Shown here: piece after piece, positions 11,704 to 18,751 of the stretch | Layout: each line of letters opens with the position of its first letter | Position numbering within the stretch: the first letter of the stretch is position 1 | NCBI GenBank assembly: GCA_900552905.1 | Contig: USBR01000015.1 | Location: forward strand, 1 to 20,966 | Reading direction: 5' to 3' | Source: an uncultured Succinatimonas sp. | Lineage (GTDB): Bacteria > Pseudomonadota > Gammaproteobacteria > Enterobacterales > Succinivibrionaceae | DNA length: 20,966 nucleotides | Made by a program: the position numbers and the translations under genes | The notes under the pieces: model-generated | The model's input: only the letters and a program-made list of their open reading frames with translations | Databases searched by the model: none | Told to the model about the DNA's origin: nothing

Positions 11704-12294
11704 TAATGATCTGCCTTTTGAACGATGCTTTGCGATAGTTTTCAACAGGATTAATCCACAATTAATAATTAATAATTATTAATGTATTAATCTTATTAAT
11801 ATTTCTTAATTATTATTAATATTATGATGTGGGTTTTGTTGAAAACTCATTAATTCTTTAAAAATCAAAAAGATTAATGATATTAATCCCTACATTAATG
11901 TGTTAAAAGTGTTCTTATTAATTGTGGGAAACTTAGCACTTTCCAACAACATATTAATTATATTGATTTATCCAAGTTTTTTCCTAAGGTTTTTAGGATG
12001 TTTTCCCACCGATTTTTTACAGGTGGTATTGTACAAAAATTGACTAAAAAGCTTAGGAAATTTTTTCCTTTTTCGGGGCTTCTATTATATTAATTTGGGA
12101 TTAATTGAGAAGGGTTAATTTTAGAAATTTTAGTTAAAGGCTTAAAATGCATTGATTTTTCGCCACTTCTTAGGAGGTGGGGCTATTTGGTATTGATAAA
12201 GTTCGTTTTTATAAAAAATTTTGCCAAATTTTCTAAAGAGGAACGCTTTTAGTGCAAATTAATCAGAATTAATAAAGAGAAGATGATTTTTTAG
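11704..12294. other. Gene-free AT-rich region, candidate chromosomal origin (oriC)
   Basis: About 590 bases without a supported gene, upstream of mnmG, the position of oriC in E. coli and Vibrio. ATTAAT occurs 13 times between 11750 and 11958 and 17 times up to 12294. The densest AT block is on the mnmG side, where E. coli has its unwinding element. DnaA-box-like 9-mers are weak: TAATCCACA at 11752-11760 (8 of 9 to TTATCCACA), TTATCCAAG at 11968-11976 and TTTCCCACA on the minus strand at 11923-11931 (each 7 of 9). No GATC was found, unlike the Dam-rich E. coli oriC. Short inverted repeats occur at 11983-11997 and 12006-12026. The region must also hold the mnmG promoter, which I could not place. 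Confidence 0.5.
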
Positions 12295-12335
12295 ATAAAA
12301 ATAAAAGGTGCCGGATTTCTCCTAGCACCTTTTAT
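12295..12335 (-). terminator. Intrinsic terminator after efp
   Basis: ATAAAAGGTGC (12301-12311) and GCACCTTTTAT (12325-12335) form an 11-bp perfect stem with a 13-base loop. On the minus strand the stem runs into further T residues (TTTTATTTTTATC). It lies 30 bases past the efp stop and should end the efp transcript before the AT-rich region. Confidence 0.85.
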
Positions 12336-12364
12336 CGTACGTTTTAAAATACCTAAGGTATTAA

Positions 12365-12928
12365 TTAAACGCGCTTCTTGAACTCGTTGGTACGGGTATC
12401 GATTTCGATCATGTCGCCAGTCTTGACGAAGTCAGGAACAGAAATCTCATAGCCAGTGCCAGCTAACTTAGCAGGCTTCATGACCTTACCTGAGGTATCA
12501 CCACGAACGGCCGGCTCAGTGTACTCAACTTCTCTAACGATGCTGATAGGTAACTCAACGCTGATGGCCTTGCCATTGTAGAAGGTAACCTGGCAGATGT
12601 CTTCCATACCGTCGATGAGGTAATTTAAAACATCACCCATGTTGTCTTTCTCGATGTCGTACTGATTGAACTCTTCGTCCATGAAGACATAGAGAGGATC
12701 GTTGAAGTATGAGTAGGTGCAGTCCTTGTGATCTAAGATAACGTCATCGAGACGATCATCAGCACGGAAAACAGTCTCAGTGCCAGCGTTAGAAAGCAGA
12801 CTCTTTAACTTCATTTTAACGACAGCGGCGTTACGGCCGGATTTGCTGTACTCGGTCTTCTGCACAACCATAGGGTTGTTGTTCAGCATAATAACGTTAC
12901 CGGCACGAACTTCTTGAGCTAATTTCAT
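12365..12928 (-). CDS. efp: Elongation factor P (arginine type)
   Basis: 187 aa, the three-domain EF-P that enters the ribosomal E site and rescues stalling at consecutive prolines. The modified loop reads [15 protein letters not shown], with Arg32 at the tip instead of the lysine of the EpmA/EpmB type. This is the form known in Pseudomonas and Shewanella, where EarP rhamnosylates the arginine. The middle and C-terminal OB domains are intact ([19 protein letters not shown] near 73-91, [13 protein letters not shown] near 138-150, [14 protein letters not shown] at the end). ATG with AGGTGT upstream. Its modifier earP lies directly upstream on the same strand. Confidence 0.98.
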   Translation of the reverse strand: MKLAQEVRAGNVIMLNNNPMVVQKTEYSKSGRNAAVVKMKLKSLLSNAGTETVFRADDRLDDVILDHKDCTYSYFNDPLYVFMDEEFNQYDIEKDNMGDVLNYLIDGMEDICQVTFYNGKAISVELPISIVREVEYTEPAVRGDTSGKVMKPAKLAGTGYEISVPDFVKTGDMIEIDTRTNEFKKRV

Positions 12929-12973
12929 TTAGTACACCTGTGATTAAGGGATATTTGGTTGATTGAATAAAAG

Positions 12974-12997
12974 CTTTAAGCAGTTAAGAGCTTAAAG
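12974..12997. repeat. Small hairpin in the efp leader
   Basis: CTTTAAGC (12974-12981) and GCTTAAAG (12990-12997) are perfect 8-bp inverted copies about 45 bases upstream of the efp start. On the minus strand the stem is followed by CTTTTATT, so it could be a weak terminator for earP or a leader hairpin of efp. It is short and AT-rich. Confidence 0.35.
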
Positions 12998-13098
12998 TCC
13001 ATTAACAGTATGCAATACTGCAAAAATTAATCTCTTATTTTAACAGATCTATGGAGAGAAAATGCTACGTTTATCATGATATTTTTAGATCAAATGCG

Positions 13099-14232
13099 CT
13101 ATTTAAGCTTATTTTCTATAAATACGCTGAGGTTTTCCGTCAGCGATCCTAATGATTGTAAGTGCGCTGACCACTGTAAACTGAGTTGTGACCAGCTCTC
13201 ATAGAAGTTATCAAAATCAAAGTCATCTAGGGCATTACCATAGAGGTTATAGCTTAGATTAAGGCTTTCTGCTTGATTTATAGTTTCTATGTTGGGTAAA
13301 AACTCTCGCATCTTCGTAAAGAGAGCTTGCAATTTGACCTTATGGGCATCCTCATCCTGAGGATAGATATTCCATAAAAAAGGTTTACCACAGAGCATGG
13401 CTCTGACAATCGAGTCCTCACCTCTAACTAAATTAAAATCGGAGCTGGCTAAAAGCTCATCATATTGACGCTGTGAGACCATGTTTTTGACATTAAAGGT
13501 GATATTGCTAAGCTTATAGCTGTCACCTACCTTTAAATTGCAATTAAGAAGCTTATTTAGAGCTTGCAGTTGTAGTCCCTCAAACAAAGTAATTTCAAAA
13601 TCATAGCAACTCTTATTTAAGGCCTTAATTAATGCTTTATGGTTAGCTTCGTGATAAGAGAATAAGGTTAGATGCTTAAGCTTACTAGTATTAGGCTCTC
13701 TATGCTTGTTTATAGTGTCGATAAGCTCTCTTTCAAAGATGATTCCGCCTGTTTTAGGACTGAAGCCAGGAAAGAAGAAATAACGGGCTAAACCGTCAGA
13801 ATAAGAGGCTAGACCGTGGCAATCATCGGCGAAAGTTTCTGCAGTTAGATATTCAAGTTCTATGATGAGCGGAGGCTGTTTTTTATATTTTTCAAGTAAG
13901 TATTCAGGGGCTCTACAGGAGAAAGCTTCGATAACTATATCTGGTACTTGATAGGAATCATTCTTATCAGGCCAACAATTGATATGCAATGTTGAAAGTG
14001 ATAAATCTTCTTTGTTAGTTATTTTTTTCAATACCTCAAGGTTATTGCAGAACAATTCCACTTGGTACTTTTTACTCAGATCCCTTGATAGACGCAGACA
14101 GAAGCCAGCATCGCCAAAATTATCAATGACGTCACAGAATACGTGTATGGTTGATGTCAAGACTTTAGCCCCATTTTTATGAAAATATTTAGGTTGAATA
14201 TGGCCTTTCATTTGGTCATAATATACTATCAT
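13099..14232 (-). CDS. earP: EF-P arginine rhamnosyltransferase EarP
   Basis: 377 aa GT-B glycosyltransferase that should transfer rhamnose from dTDP-rhamnose to Arg32 of EF-P. Family signatures: FCDVIDNFGDAGFCLRLSRDL with the two conserved aspartates (Asp37, Asp41 here), and LVRGEDSIVRAMLCGKPFLW with the conserved Glu272, followed by NIYPQDEDAH. The family normally begins only a few residues before the first motif, so this frame has about 24 surplus N-terminal residues. Later starts are possible: ATG at 14209-14211, or TTG at residue 25 with GGGG eight bases upstream. The pairing with efp and the arginine loop of that EF-P support the function. It is divergent from nrdD across 115 bases. Confidence 0.93.
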   Translation of the reverse strand: MIVYYDQMKGHIQPKYFHKNGAKVLTSTIHVFCDVIDNFGDAGFCLRLSRDLSKKYQVELFCNNLEVLKKITNKEDLSLSTLHINCWPDKNDSYQVPDIVIEAFSCRAPEYLLEKYKKQPPLIIELEYLTAETFADDCHGLASYSDGLARYFFFPGFSPKTGGIIFERELIDTINKHREPNTSKLKHLTLFSYHEANHKALIKALNKSCYDFEITLFEGLQLQALNKLLNCNLKVGDSYKLSNITFNVKNMVSQRQYDELLASSDFNLVRGEDSIVRAMLCGKPFLWNIYPQDEDAHKVKLQALFTKMREFLPNIETINQAESLNLSYNLYGNALDDFDFDNFYESWSQLSLQWSAHLQSLGSLTENLSVFIENKLK

Positions 14233-14347
14233 AAATAAAACTAAGTTATTAAAAAATAAAGAAATTTTTGATTTTCTTTAAATAAAAAATCAGATAAGTC
14301 TTAATTATTTGTTTTAGTGTAATTTTATTGGAATTCAAGGGCCGACC
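14233..14347. promoter_or_regulatory. Divergent intergenic region earP / nrdD
   Basis: 115 very AT-rich bases that must carry the promoters for earP (left) and the nrd operon (right). An inverted repeat TGATTTT (14269-14275) / AAAATCA (14286-14292) is present, and TGTAAT at 14318-14323 could be a -10 for nrdD, but no good -35 is found. I see no convincing FNR or NrdR box. AAGGG (14337-14341) serves as the nrdD ribosome binding site. Confidence 0.4.
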
Positions 14348-16615
14348 ATGATTAAAGTAATTGTTAAAAGAGATGGTAGAAAGGTCTCTTTTAATGAGAG
14401 AAAAATCTCTAATGCTATTAGAAAAGCGTTAATTTCTACTCACCCCGATGATAAGTCTACTAGCGAGGCTGAGGAGCAATTAATTGAGAGTTTAACCGGT
14501 CAGGTTTTAAACAAAATCGAAGACAAAAATCTGGAAGAACCGACCGTTGAAAATATCCAAGATATTATTGAGCAGGTATTAATTAGAAATGACATGGCTT
14601 TAGTTGCCAAGAATTTCATTTTATACCGTCAAAACCGTACTAATGTCAGAACCTATAACACTGAGCTCACTAAGATCTATAGAGATTTAACCTCTAAGAG
14701 CACTGCTGATATGGATTTAAAGCGTGAGAATGCCAATATCGATGCTAACGCACCGATGGGCTTAATGTTACGCTTTGGCTCTGAAGGCTCTAAGGACTAT
14801 GTACGCCGCTATATTCTGCGTCCTGAGCATGCTTTAGCTCATACTCGTGGCGATATTCATATTCACGACCTCGACTTCTACCTGTTGACTATCAACTGTT
14901 GCCAAATTGGTCTTAAGGATCTGTTTAAGCGTGGCTTCTCTACAGGTCATGGATTCTTGCGCGAGCCGCAGTCTATTCTCTCAGCTGCCGCTTTATGCTG
15001 TATTGCTATTCAGTCAAATCAAAATGACATGCATGGCGGTCAGTCTATCCCTTTATTTGAGTATGATTTAGCTCCTTATGTAGTTTCTTCATATATCAAG
15101 CACTTAAGAAAGGTAATTAATATCGTTTTAAGAGATGATGAGATCGACACTTCCGATATTAAGACTTTCTGTCAACAGATTTACTCCGAGAAGGACTCTT
15201 GCTTAACTGCTGAAGCTCAGTCTCAATTACGTGAGTTTTTAGTACAGTTCTTTGCTGATAAGAACTTAAATCAGGTTAAGTCTGAGGATATCGACTATAT
15301 CTTAAGCGAGGCCTTAAAGCTTACTGAGCGTGAGACCTATCAGTCCATGGAAGCATTAATTCATAATTTAAATTCCATGCAGTCTCGTGCTGGTGCTCAG
15401 GTTCCGTTCTCCTCTATCAATTATGGTACCGGCACTACTCCTGAGCAGCGCATGATCATGAAGAATGTGCTTTTAGCTACTGACGCTGGTTTAGGCGGTG
15501 GTGAGACCCCGATTTTCCCGGTTCAGATCTTTAAGGTTAAGGATGGTATTAATACCAAACCCGGTGATCCTAACTACGATCTTTTCAGATTATCCTGCAA
15601 GGTTTCAGCTAAGCGTTTATTCCCTAATTTCTCGTTCTTAGACGCTCCTTTTAATGCTGAATACTATATTCCAGGTCGTCCTGAGACTGAGGTTGCCTTA
15701 ATGGGCTGCCGTACTCGTGTAGTTTCTAACTACTATGACAAGACCAGACAGATTATCCCTGGCCGCGGTAATTTATCCTTTACCACCATCAATTTACCGC
15801 GCTTAGGTATTGAGGCTCACGGCTCTATCAGCCACTTCTTTGAGTCCTTAGATAAGCTCGTCTATATGGTCTTTGATCAGCTTATGGATAGATTCAAGCT
15901 GATTGCCAATAAGCAGGTTTTAAACTATCCGTTCCTGATGGGACAAGGCGTGTGGATTGATTCTGAGCGCTTAAGCCCTGAGGATAAGATTGAAGATGTG
16001 ATTAAGCACGGCTCCATGTCGGTTGGCTTTATCGGTTTAGCGGAATGCTTAGTAGCCCTTATTGGTAAGCATCATGGTGAAAGCCAAGAGGCTTATGATT
16101 TAGGCTATAAGATTATCAAGCACATGCGTGAGCTTGCTGATAAGCACACTGTAGATACTGGCTTAAACTTCTCCTTATTCTCAACCCCAGCTGAGGGCTT
16201 ATCTGGTCGTTTTGTTAAGATTGACCGTAAGAATTATGGCGCTATCAAGGGGGTTACTGAGCGTGAGTACTATACCAATAGCTTCCACGTGCCGGTTTAC
16301 TACAATATTTCTGCTGCCGATAAGATCAGAATTGAAGGACCGTTCCATGAGCTGTGTAATGCTGGCTCTATCTCCTATGTCGAGATGGACGGTGATTTAA
16401 CTAAGAATATCGATGCCTTTGAGAAGGTAATCCTTTATATGAAGGATTGTGGCGTCGGTTATGGTTCCATCAATCACCCGGTTGATAGATGCCCAGTATG
16501 TAATTACGTTGGCGTTATCAATGATGTGTGCCCTAAGTGTGGTCGTCATGACGGTGAGGGTGTAACCATCGAAAGATTACGTAAGCTTGGCGTAGGTTGT
16601 ACCTACACTTGCTAA
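14348..16615 (+). CDS. nrdD: Anaerobic (class III) ribonucleoside-triphosphate reductase, large part lacking the glycyl radical domain
   Basis: 755 aa. It reduces ribonucleotides to deoxyribonucleotides without oxygen. An N-terminal ATP-cone (about 1-95, VKRDGRKVSF) gives allosteric control. The barrel shows RGDIHIHDLDFY (168-178), the INCC cysteines (184-185) and MGCRTRV with the thiyl-radical cysteine Cys454. A four-cysteine zinc site follows at 715, 718, 728 and 731 (CPVC, CPKC). Normally the chain goes on to a RxTGY glycyl radical loop. Here it ends GEGVTIERLRKLG and then GCTYTC-stop, with no radical glycine motif. That motif is on the next ORF. The core resembles the Bacteroidetes/Firmicutes-like branch more than E. 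coli NrdD. The frame is intact, with AAGGG before the ATG. Confidence 0.93.
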   Translation: MIKVIVKRDGRKVSFNERKISNAIRKALISTHPDDKSTSEAEEQLIESLTGQVLNKIEDKNLEEPTVENIQDIIEQVLIRNDMALVAKNFILYRQNRTNVRTYNTELTKIYRDLTSKSTADMDLKRENANIDANAPMGLMLRFGSEGSKDYVRRYILRPEHALAHTRGDIHIHDLDFYLLTINCCQIGLKDLFKRGFSTGHGFLREPQSILSAAALCCIAIQSNQNDMHGGQSIPLFEYDLAPYVVSSYIKHLRKVINIVLRDDEIDTSDIKTFCQQIYSEKDSCLTAEAQSQLREFLVQFFADKNLNQVKSEDIDYILSEALKLTERETYQSMEALIHNLNSMQSRAGAQVPFSSINYGTGTTPEQRMIMKNVLLATDAGLGGGETPIFPVQIFKVKDGINTKPGDPNYDLFRLSCKVSAKRLFPNFSFLDAPFNAEYYIPGRPETEVALMGCRTRVVSNYYDKTRQIIPGRGNLSFTTINLPRLGIEAHGSISHFFESLDKLVYMVFDQLMDRFKLIANKQVLNYPFLMGQGVWIDSERLSPEDKIEDVIKHGSMSVGFIGLAECLVALIGKHHGESQEAYDLGYKIIKHMRELADKHTVDTGLNFSLFSTPAEGLSGRFVKIDRKNYGAIKGVTEREYYTNSFHVPVYYNISAADKIRIEGPFHELCNAGSISYVEMDGDLTKNIDAFEKVILYMKDCGVGYGSINHPVDRCPVCNYVGVINDVCPKCGRHDGEGVTIERLRKLGVGCTYTC

Positions 16616-16654
16616 TTAAAGAACAACTTAACTATTAACCTTAGGAGAATATAA

Positions 16655-16813
16655 ATGCAGACTAGATTGCATCCCCATAATGGCGTAGTCGGTGAAGGTG
16701 TCAAATTCGAAAGAATTCGTCGTGTTACTGGTTATTTAGTCGGTACTTTAGATCGTTTCAACAACGGTAAAAGAGCCGAAGAGCGTGATCGCGTAAAGCA
16801 CTTACACGTTTAA
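16655..16813 (+). CDS. Separate glycyl radical domain of class III ribonucleotide reductase
   Basis: 52 aa, starting MQTRLHPHNG. Residues 13-50 match the C-terminal end of ordinary NrdD proteins: GEGVKFERIRRVTGYLVGTL, then DRFNNGKRAEERDRVKHL. Gly26 in RVTGY is the expected radical glycine. AGGAG stands seven bases before the ATG. The ORF is in the same frame as nrdD, but two in-frame TAA codons (16613-16615 and 16652-16654) lie between, so simple readthrough is unlikely. Its stop is one base before the nrdG ATG. By inference it supplies the radical in trans to truncated NrdD after activation by NrdG, much as GrcA/YfiD replaces the damaged radical domain of pyruvate formate-lyase. I know of no accepted gene symbol. 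Confidence 0.88.
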   Translation: MQTRLHPHNGVVGEGVKFERIRRVTGYLVGTLDRFNNGKRAEERDRVKHLHV

Positions 16814-16814
16814 T

Positions 16815-17348
16815 ATGATAGGCAATCCTGACTTAAAAATTCTGGAGAATACCTATTTACGCATTGCTGGGGCTGTTAGTGAGTCTATCGTAGATGGCCC
16901 TGGTATTCGTTATACGGTATTTACCCAAGGCTGTCCTTTTAGATGCAAAGGTTGTCATAACCCGCAGGCGCAAAGCCTTACAGGCGGTATGGATGTCAAG
17001 CTGAGTATTCTTTATGAAGAAATTAAAAGTGACCCTTTAATTACCGGAATTACCTTTTCAGGCGGTGAGCCCTTTATTCAGACTACACCTTTAACTATCT
17101 TTGCTAAGTTTTTGCGTAGTCAAGGTTATAACCTGTGGTCATATACAGGCTATACCTTCGATAAGCTTGTAAGTGATAAAAAGCGTTTAGAGCTCCTAGA
17201 GCAATTAGACGTAGTGGTTGATGGCCCTTTTGTTATGAGCAAGCAATCGATGATGATTGATTTTAGAGGCTCTACAAATCAGAGAATTATCGATGTGCAA
17301 GCCTCACTGAAAGCCTCAAAAGTGGTATTGATGTCGGGGTTTGTCTAA
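16815..17348 (+). CDS. nrdG: Anaerobic ribonucleotide reductase activating enzyme (radical SAM)
   Basis: 177 aa iron-sulfur enzyme that cleaves S-adenosylmethionine and abstracts hydrogen from the radical glycine of its reductase. The cluster motif is CPFRCKGC (Cys40, Cys44, Cys47, spacing CX3CX2C), followed by the SAM-binding SGGEP (82-86) and VVDGPFV (134-140), with RGSTNQRIID (151-160) near the end. The N-terminus is about 15 residues longer than E. coli NrdG. The ATG follows the stop of the small radical-domain ORF by one base and has no separate strong ribosome binding site, so it is probably translationally coupled. Its direct substrate should be Gly26 of that small protein. Confidence 0.95.
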   Translation: MIGNPDLKILENTYLRIAGAVSESIVDGPGIRYTVFTQGCPFRCKGCHNPQAQSLTGGMDVKLSILYEEIKSDPLITGITFSGGEPFIQTTPLTIFAKFLRSQGYNLWSYTGYTFDKLVSDKKRLELLEQLDVVVDGPFVMSKQSMMIDFRGSTNQRIIDVQASLKASKVVLMSGFV

Positions 17349-17354
17349 AAAAGA

Positions 17355-17385
17355 TTTTTGCGTCTCTTCAATGTAGACGCAAAAA
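17355..17385. terminator. Terminator-like hairpin after nrdG
   Basis: TTTTTGCGTCT (17355-17365) and AGACGCAAAAA (17375-17385) form an 11-bp perfect stem with a 9-base loop, starting six bases after the nrdG stop. The plus-strand tail (TTACTTTCATTT) is only moderately T-rich. The minus-strand tail (TCTTTTTTAG) is better. It probably closes the nrd operon and may act in both directions. Confidence 0.7.
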
Positions 17386-17462
17386 TTACTTTCATTTAGA
17401 TTAAATCTGTTTTAAAAATTTCTCCTCCCTAATCCTTATAAATATCCCGCTTTCTTTTCGTT

Positions 17463-17468
17463 TATAAT
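17463..17468 (+). promoter_or_regulatory. Possible -10 element for pqiABC
   Basis: A perfect TATAAT lies about 70 bases upstream of the pqiA ATG, within the only untranscribed gap before the operon. No good -35 stands 16-18 bases upstream, so this is tentative. Confidence 0.3.
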
Positions 17469-17539
17469 GCATAAGAATATGTATTAATTCTTAAACTGTC
17501 GTAGTTTAGGCAGAATCTTTGGCATTTCTAAGAGTATTT

Positions 17540-18751
17540 ATGTCAAAAGTCTTATGTAAATCCTGTGATTTAGTAGTCGAATTGCCGCCATATACTAAGG
17601 GCTATCAATGCGTTTGTCCTAATTGTGGGGCACTGTTAAGACCTGCTACTATCGAAAGCGAATTCAATGTCGCCATTGTGGCCATCTCTGCCTTTATATT
17701 AGCTATAATCTGCATTTTTCAGCCCTATATGGAAATTTCTTCGATGGGCGTGAGATCTTCTCTAAGCTTAGTTTCCATCTTCACCATTCTCGATTATGAG
17801 TGGTCTGGGCTTTTGTATGTCTTTTTAATGGTCACCTTTATCTCGCCCTTAGTAGTTTTGATGATCATTAGTTTTTTAGGTATTTTTAAAGACTATAAAC
17901 CTAGCCCCTTTACAGTAAAGATTTATAGCATTTGCCATTATTTCTCGATGGTGGATGTTTTTATTTTGGGCGTATTAGTAAGCCTCATTAAGCTTTCATC
18001 CTTAGCTGAGGTGAAGTTTTACTCAGGCTTTTATATCTCTTTTCTTTTCTCAATTTTGCTGGTTTGGTGTTGTGTCCGCTATCGTCCTGAGCGTTTGTGG
18101 AATAGGGTCATGGCTTACAATATTGATGGAGCTCAGGCTGGAGTTAGAGGTAAAGAGCAACAGCTTAAGGTCTGTCGTTTCTGTGGTATGCCTTTTCATG
18201 CTGAAAGTGATGAAGACAAATGTCCGCGCTGTGGTAGCAAGGTGCATTGGCGTAACCATCAATGGTTTCAAAAGTCTTTATGCCTATTAATTGCAGCTTT
18301 AATTTTGTATTTACCCTCTAATCTCTACCCTGTAATGTACACGGAGTTTTTATTTTCAGAGACCGGCGCTAATATCATTGAAGGTGTGATTGCAATGTGG
18401 GATATGCAATCTTACTTTGTAGCTTTAGTCATTTTATTAGCAAGTATCTTCATTCCGATTTTTAAAATCCTAGCTTTAGGGCTTATTCTGTATACAGTTA
18501 AGAACAACATCAAAATCAATAGCAAACGTGCAAGCAAGCTCTATCGTATCGTATTGTTTATTGGCCGCTGGTCGATGATTGATGTCTTTGTAGTCATTAT
18601 TATGTCGTCAGTGGTGCGTATGAGTGGCCTTTTGACCATTTCGCCAGGCTTTGCCATTGTCTGTTTCTGTGCGGTGGTTTTTATTACGATTTTAGCTGCT
18701 GATGAATTTGATGAAAGACTGATTTGGGATAATAAATATGCAAGAAAATAA
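17540..18751 (+). CDS. pqiA: Intermembrane lipid transport protein PqiA (paraquat-inducible protein A)
   Basis: 403 aa inner-membrane protein from the chosen ATG, with AAGAG five bases upstream. An in-frame TTG seven codons earlier is less likely. It has two tandem PqiA domains, each with a zinc ribbon and about four membrane helices. The first ribbon has Cys6, Cys9, Cys26 and Cys29 (CKSC, CPNC). The second has Cys212, Cys215, Cys228 and Cys231 (CRFC, CPRC). The conserved segments YLPSNLYPVM and GRWSMIDVFVV match E. coli PqiA. It is thought to work with the MCE protein PqiB in moving lipids between the membranes. The reading frame overlaps pqiB by 14 bases. Confidence 0.95.
   Translation: MSKVLCKSCDLVVELPPYTKGYQCVCPNCGALLRPATIESEFNVAIVAISAFILAIICIFQPYMEISSMGVRSSLSLVSIFTILDYEWSGLLYVFLMVTFISPLVVLMIISFLGIFKDYKPSPFTVKIYSICHYFSMVDVFILGVLVSLIKLSSLAEVKFYSGFYISFLFSILLVWCCVRYRPERLWNRVMAYNIDGAQAGVRGKEQQLKVCRFCGMPFHAESDEDKCPRCGSKVHWRNHQWFQKSLCLLIAALILYLPSNLYPVMYTEFLFSETGANIIEGVIAMWDMQSYFVALVILLASIFIPIFKILALGLILYTVKNNIKINSKRASKLYRIVLFIGRWSMIDVFVVIIMSSVVRMSGLLTISPGFAIVCFCAVVFITILAADEFDERLIWDNKYARK

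Noticed and set aside
12187..12252. A 21-codon plus-strand ORF from TTG after a good TTAGGAGGT ribosome-site-like sequence in the AT-rich region.
   Set aside because: It is very short, has a rare start, is Lys/Phe-rich as expected of random AT-rich DNA, and has no recognisable motif. The AGGAGGT may be part of a short GU-tolerant stem (12163-12180).
14233..14347. FNR or NrdR boxes upstream of nrdD.
   Set aside because: TGATTTT/AAAATCA is present, but the spacing and bases do not fit TTGAT-N4-ATCAA, and no paired NrdR-type boxes were found.
16552..16660. A frameshift or stop-codon readthrough joining nrdD to the small radical-domain ORF.
   Set aside because: Both are in the same frame but two TAA codons lie between, no shifted frame restores the GYLV motif at the nrdD end, and the small ORF has its own AGGAG and ATG.
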